From assembly GCA_033763435.1 (NCBI GenBank), contig JANRKN010000062.1, forward strand, positions 1 to 9,145: a stretch of 9,145 bases of DNA, read 5' to 3'. The stretch is from JANRKN01 sp033763435 (GTDB lineage: Bacteria > Planctomycetota > Phycisphaerae > Phycisphaerales > UBA1924). Under the pieces are notes generated by a model, which saw only the letters and a program-made list of their open reading frames with translations, was not told the DNA's origin and did not search any database. Below, one piece after another: positions 6,623-9,145 of the stretch (the first letter of the stretch is position 1; the number at the start of each line of letters is the position of its first letter). The position numbers and the translations under genes were made by a program.

Positions 6623-6651
6623 AGTCTAGGTCGATCCCCCGCCCGGGTCGA
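6623..6651 (-). promoter_or_regulatory. Candidate sigma-70 promoter of rplI
   Basis: On the minus strand TCGACC (-35-like, 4 of 6 consensus bases) and TAGACT (-10-like, 4 of 6) are separated by exactly 17 bases. The pair lies just downstream of the sigma-gene terminator and about 110 bases ahead of rplI, where a promoter is expected. The match is moderate and no test is possible here. Confidence 0.35.
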
Positions 6652-6660
6652 GCGGAGCCA

Positions 6661-6696
6661 AAACAGCACCGGCCCGGGCGATCAACCCGGGCCGGC
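6661..6696 (-). terminator. Intrinsic terminator after the sigma factor gene
   Basis: CCGGCCCGGG (6670-6679) pairs with CCCGGGCCGG (6687-6696) over 10 base pairs around a 7-base loop. On the minus strand it is followed by TGCTGTTTTGG, so the T-run is short and a few bases away. It sits 31 bases beyond the sigma-factor stop and probably separates that gene from rplI. Confidence 0.72.
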
Positions 6697-6727
6697 GTGC
6701 GTGAACTTCAGAGGAGTGTGTCCGGGC

Positions 6728-7969
6728 TCAGTTCTGCGAGCCGGACATCAGGCGTGCGAACATGGCGAGCGGGTCGGCGCCCTCGCCCGCGGGGGCCTGG
6801 GCGCCCGGGATCGGGTTGCCGTCGGCATCCACGCCCTGGTCTTCCGCCTCGCGGTTGCCCAGGAAGTTGGCTTCCAGGTGCAGGCGGATCTTCTCCATGG
6901 CCTTGTTCTGGATCTGGCGGACGCGCTCTTTCGTGACGCCGATGATCTGCCCGACCTGTTCGAGCGTCATCGGCTTCTCGAGTTCGCCCGACTCAAGCCC
7001 GAAGCGATGCTCGATCACCGTGCGCTCGACGTCCGAAAGCTCGCAGCGGTTCTCGAGGACGATCCGCTTGACCTCGTCGGCCGCGTCCTTCTCGAACGAG
7101 GCGCGCTTGGTCTCGAGGAAGTTCGAACGCTCGAGCTTGGGGTCAAAGTCCGTCGGGAACCGCTGGCGGTACTTGCTCAGCTTCATGCCCTGACGGCTGA
7201 AGGCCTTGAGAATGGCGCGACAGGCGTAGGTGCTGAACTTGTACCCGCGGCCCGCGTCGAACTTGTCGACCGCGCGCAGCAGGGCCATGTTGCCCTCGCT
7301 GACCAGGTCGGCAAAGTCCACCTCGCTCATGCGCGTCCGCTTGGCCATCGCCAGCACCAGCGCGAGGTTGGTCTCGGCGATCTGCTCGCGGATGCGGTCG
7401 GCGATGCGGTACCACTTCAGGATCTCTTCGCCCTGCTCGGGCGCGGGCTGGCGGTTGGGCCGCTTCCAGACTTCCTGCTGCAGCGTCCACACGCGATAGC
7501 GCGCGTAGTTGAACTGATGGAACAGCACCTTCTCCTGCGCGCCGGTGAGGATCACCTGCTGCGAGCTCTTGACGGTGCGGTTGCGCGCGCTGGACAGGTC
7601 GTCCATCACGGGGTGATACCAGCTCGTGTCCGGCAGCGGGATCGAGGGCGCGCTGTCGTAGATCTTGAGCTGCGCTTCGCCCTCGTAGAACGCGGGCGAA
7701 TCGATGAAGTCCATCTCGGTTTCGAGGATCTGGCGCAGGAGCTTCTCGTCTTCAAGCGAGAGGCGCCGCTTGACGCCCGCGCGGACCTTCACCTCGGTCT
7801 TGCCGCCCTTGACCGACCCGTCGGCTTCGACGGCCTGCACCGCGCGGCTCTTGGCCGGCGGCGGGGGCGTTCCGGTCGACCCACCCACGCCCGCACCCAG
7901 ACCCATCTGCGCGCGCAGACGGACCTGCTCGAGCGGGCTGACCGTGCGTTTGCCCTGAGGTTTGCTCAT
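6728..7969 (-). CDS. Sigma-70 family RNA polymerase sigma factor (non-housekeeping type)
   Basis: The 413-residue product is a sigma-70 factor that directs RNA polymerase to promoters. Region 2 is clear: 2.1/2.2 at about 190-238 (NLALVLAMAK, then FADLVSEGNMALLRAVDKFD), which contacts the beta' clamp, and 2.3/2.4 at 242-261 (GYKFSTYACRAILKAFSRQG). Region 4 is at about 311-370, with the HTH MTLEQVGQIIGVTKERVRQI at 334-353. The two tryptophans of region 2.3 that help melt promoters in RpoD (TYATWWIRQ) are replaced by Arg251 and Ala252, while Tyr248 is kept. Region 3 is hard to recognise. Residues 1-140 are unusual: a Gly/Pro linker, then LSLEDEKLLRQILETEMDFIDSPAFYEG, which resembles no standard region 1 I know. 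The C-terminus adds 40 residues beyond region 4. The start at 7969 has AAGGA 7 bases upstream; the frame is open to 8083, but the extra residues look non-coding. It is probably an alternative group 2/3 factor. Confidence 0.88.
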   Translation of the reverse strand: MSKPQGKRTVSPLEQVRLRAQMGLGAGVGGSTGTPPPPAKSRAVQAVEADGSVKGGKTEVKVRAGVKRRLSLEDEKLLRQILETEMDFIDSPAFYEGEAQLKIYDSAPSIPLPDTSWYHPVMDDLSSARNRTVKSSQQVILTGAQEKVLFHQFNYARYRVWTLQQEVWKRPNRQPAPEQGEEILKWYRIADRIREQIAETNLALVLAMAKRTRMSEVDFADLVSEGNMALLRAVDKFDAGRGYKFSTYACRAILKAFSRQGMKLSKYRQRFPTDFDPKLERSNFLETKRASFEKDAADEVKRIVLENRCELSDVERTVIEHRFGLESGELEKPMTLEQVGQIIGVTKERVRQIQNKAMEKIRLHLEANFLGNREAEDQGVDADGNPIPGAQAPAGEGADPLAMFARLMSGSQN

Positions 7970-7976
7970 GTCCGTG

Positions 7977-7981
7977 TCCTT
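7977..7981 (-). promoter_or_regulatory. Ribosome binding site deciding the sigma factor start
   Basis: AAGGA on the minus strand lies 7 bases before the ATG at 7969. The longer reading, from an ATG at 8083, has no such site and adds 38 residues without recognisable sequence, so the shorter start is preferred. Confidence 0.65.
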
Positions 7982-8164
7982 CGTGCCAACCACCGGAAGC
8001 CGCCTTTCCGTCCTGGTGTGCAGACGCCCACTTTGGACGCCGCCGATCCGTTCCGGGTTCGATCCATGATCCCCGGCCGGCACTTTCTTCTGTCCGTCGG
8101 TCGACGCTCCGCGTCGCCGCCGCTGCCCACCCCGAAACCCTCACTCCAACCCGCCACCCTCAAG

Positions 8165-8220
8165 CCCCTCGCCCAGCTTCCCTCGCCCAGCTTCTCCCAC
8201 CCAACTTCTCCCACCCAACT
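8165..8220. repeat. 14-base tandem repeat, four units
   Basis: Four 14-base units lie end to end on the plus strand: CCCCTCGCCCAGCT, TCCCTCGCCCAGCT, TCTCCCACCCAACT and TCTCCCACCCAACT. The last two are identical and the first two differ by one base, which suggests duplication of a unit, divergence, then further duplication. The array ends about 195 bases upstream of the sigma factor start, where it may lie in the leader or promoter region. Confidence 0.85.
8196..8216 (-). other. Potential G-quadruplex inside the 14-base repeat
   Basis: On the minus strand four GGG runs are separated by loops of 1, 7 and 1 bases (GGGTGGG, then AGAAGTT, then GGGTGGG). This fits the usual three-tetrad rule. It is formed by the two identical units of the tandem repeat and would be on the sense strand of a sigma-gene leader. 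Confidence 0.55.
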
Positions 8221-8463
8221 TTCCTCACCTTTCCAAAGCCTCCTGGGTCTCTTTCAAGACGCAGGCCGCGGGTCTTTTCCGTCGCGGGCCTCGGTCGTTG
8301 CCGCGGGCCCTTCTCTTCGATGCTCGGCCGATTGTCGATCCGTCGCTCTTCTGAAAACTTCCTCCGACATATCCGAGTTGCGCTGCGCCAAACCGTGTGC
8401 CAGTCGTCCGCCCAACCCCGCTGCCTCGCTCAGAATCCCCTTTGTGCTTCCGGGCCACCCTCG

Positions 8464-8494
8464 CGATCCGGACCCAACCGAGAGATCCGGATCG
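8464..8494. repeat. 9-base perfect inverted repeat
   Basis: CGATCCGGA (8464-8472) is mirrored by TCCGGATCG (8486-8494) around 13 bases. The arms share the near-palindromic core ATCCGGA, so the same word is also a direct repeat. No T-tract follows, so it is not an obvious terminator; a dimeric regulator site or RNA hairpin would fit. Confidence 0.5.
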
Positions 8495-8760
8495 AGATGT
8501 CGTTGTGACCGGGGTTCCCTTGGGATCGAGCGGCCTCAGTCCGAACCAAAGCTGCTGAGTCCTTTCAGACTCCTTCAGAACCATCTCCACCGAGCCCGCG
8601 CTGGGCCGGTTACGCACGTTCATTCGTCCCGAGTCACCGGCTTTCGCCGGCCAGGCCACGGGCGGGGTCCTTCCCGTCCGCTTCACGACGCCGGGGACGA
8701 TCCGGTCGCCGCATTCCCATCCGTCCCGGGGCTGGTCGCCCCGAACCACCGGCTACTCAA

Positions 8761-8778
8761 CCCACCCGCCGCCCACCC
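8761..8778 (-). other. Potential G-quadruplex with very short loops
   Basis: On the minus strand the sequence reads GGGTGGGCGGCGGGTGGG: four GGG runs with loops of 1, 4 and 1 bases. Short loops of this kind are known to give stable parallel quadruplexes in vitro. It lies in the gene-free region, about 790 bases upstream of the sigma factor start. Confidence 0.6.
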
Positions 8779-8832
8779 GCCTCGAAGCTGCCCACGAGCG
8801 CCGGCCCCCGAACCTGCCCACCACCCAAGCCG

Positions 8833-8857
8833 CCCACCAATCCCGATCTCCCACCCC
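8833..8857 (-). other. Potential G-quadruplex
   Basis: On the minus strand runs of GGGG, GGG, GGG and GGG are separated by loops of 1, 5 and 6 bases. It satisfies the three-tetrad rule with loops up to 7, but longer loops make it less certain than the one at 8761. Confidence 0.45.
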
Positions 8858-8921
8858 AACCACCGGTCTTCGTTCCAACTTTCCGTCGCGGCCTTTCGGC
8901 CTCGCGGAACAAGTCTGCCGT

Positions 8922-8957
8922 CCCGTCTGTCACCCCGTCAATCAGCCCGTCTATCGC
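8922..8957. repeat. 12-base tandem repeat, three units
   Basis: CCCGTCTGTCAC, CCCGTCAATCAG and CCCGTCTATCGC follow one another on the plus strand. The CCCGTC half is constant and the other half varies, though TC is kept at the same place. A weaker fourth unit may precede it at 8910-8921. A constant half at a fixed 12-base step resembles an array of binding sites, but simple slippage is equally likely. Confidence 0.6.
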
Positions 8958-9065
8958 CCGCACCAGCCGTCGCTGCGCCCCCTGCCCACTGCGACCTCGG
9001 GACCCCCATTCTAAAGATTTTGCGAGACTTCGCGACCCTTCAGCATCGATTCTGAGGACTTTTTC

Positions 9066-9096
9066 TTGACATTTGTTCGGGAGCTGTCGGTAGTCT
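9066..9096 (+). promoter_or_regulatory. Sigma-70-type promoter pointing out of the window
   Basis: A perfect TTGACA (-35) at 9066-9071 is followed by TAGTCT at 9091-9096 with a 19-base spacer; GGTAGT at 17 bases is an alternative -10. It stands in a locally AT-richer stretch after a T-run. The expected transcript start lies near 9103. The presumed leader can form a small hairpin from CAAGAA (9110-9115) and TTCTTG (9125-9130). The gene served is outside the window. Confidence 0.5.
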
Positions 9097-9145
9097 TTCT
9101 GAAGGTGGACAAGAACCGAACATCTTCTTGCCCTTGGGCTTAGGT

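Larger units (their letters stand above)
7970..9065. other. About 1.1 kb without a convincing gene, C-rich on the plus strand
   Basis: No open frame here on either strand gives protein-like sequence: the translations are dominated by Pro, Arg and Ser and match no family. The longest plus-strand frame (6557-9055) is an antisense shadow of the sigma gene that simply stays open. The stretch holds a 14-base tandem repeat (8165-8220), a 9-base inverted repeat (8464-8494), a 12-base tandem repeat (8922-8957) and recurring CCCACC words that make three possible G-quadruplexes on the minus strand. It should include the promoter and leader of the sigma gene, but no clear -35/-10 pair was found. No tRNA, tmRNA, RNase P or SRP RNA signature was seen. 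Confidence 0.65.

Noticed and set aside
8056..8075. GGGTTCGATCC, resembling a tRNA T-loop
   Set aside because: The flanking bases do not form the 5-base-pair T-stem, and no acceptor, D or anticodon arm is found around it.
8225..8749. A 174-residue minus-strand frame in the gene-free region
   Set aside because: No ribosome binding site, no domain-like pattern and an Arg/Gly/Ser-heavy composition. It could only be revived by conservation in relatives.
8757..8963. A 68-residue minus-strand frame starting with a four-residue repeat (AIDG, LIDG, VTDG)
   Set aside because: The repeat is simply the 12-base tandem array read in frame. The rest is Gly/Arg-rich, there is no clear ribosome binding site, and the start would be GTG.
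6557..9055. An 832-residue open frame on the plus strand
   Set aside because: It runs antisense through the well-supported sigma factor gene and then through repeat-rich sequence. Its translation is rich in Arg, Pro and Ser, with no recognisable domain; long antisense frames are expected at this GC content.
9036..9066. A weak CCTTCAG/CTGAGG hairpin followed by a T-run, terminator-like on the plus strand
   Set aside because: The stem is only six pairs with a bulge, and no plus-strand gene ends nearby.

Overview
The window looks like a stretch of the chromosome of a high-GC Gram-negative bacterium, most plausibly a planctomycete (Phycisphaerae-like). This placement is an inference from the gene mix: a PilT-type ATPase, a GspE-like protein with its own membrane anchor, an over-long CvpA protein, ribosomal protein L9 with a long charged tail, and a sigma-70 factor with a non-standard region 2.3. 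No rRNA, tRNA, insertion sequence, phage gene or CRISPR array was found.

Layout. Positions 1-338 hold the N-terminal part of a WYL/YafY-type transcriptional regulator on the minus strand, running off the left edge. Divergent from it, across about 217 bases, is an intact PilT-like twitching ATPase (556-1713, +). It ends at a strong hairpin shared with a convergent minus-strand pair: a membrane-anchored GspE/PilB-like protein with a degraded ATP site (3705-5459), followed 74 bases later by a CvpA-family protein with a large extra-membrane domain (1816-3630). Upstream of that pair, also on the minus strand, are rplI (L9, 5627-6511) and a sigma-70 family factor (6728-7969), each followed by its own terminator hairpin. 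About 1.1 kb (7970-9065) then has no convincing gene. It is strongly C-rich on the plus strand and carries tandem repeats and three potential G-quadruplexes, all on the minus strand. A TTGACA-type promoter near the right edge points out of the window.

How the genes may work together. PilT normally hexamerises and drives pilus retraction. The neighbouring GspE-like protein keeps the family fold, including the four-cysteine zinc site, but has lost the Walker A lysine, the Walker B glutamate and the His box, and it carries three predicted membrane helices. The simplest reading is an envelope-anchored, non-catalytic ATPase relative, probably co-expressed with the CvpA protein, beside a working PilT. 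L9 and the sigma factor look like separate transcription units. The most unusual items are the pseudo-ATPase/CvpA pair, the long tails on L9 and CvpA, and the repeat-rich region upstream of the sigma gene.
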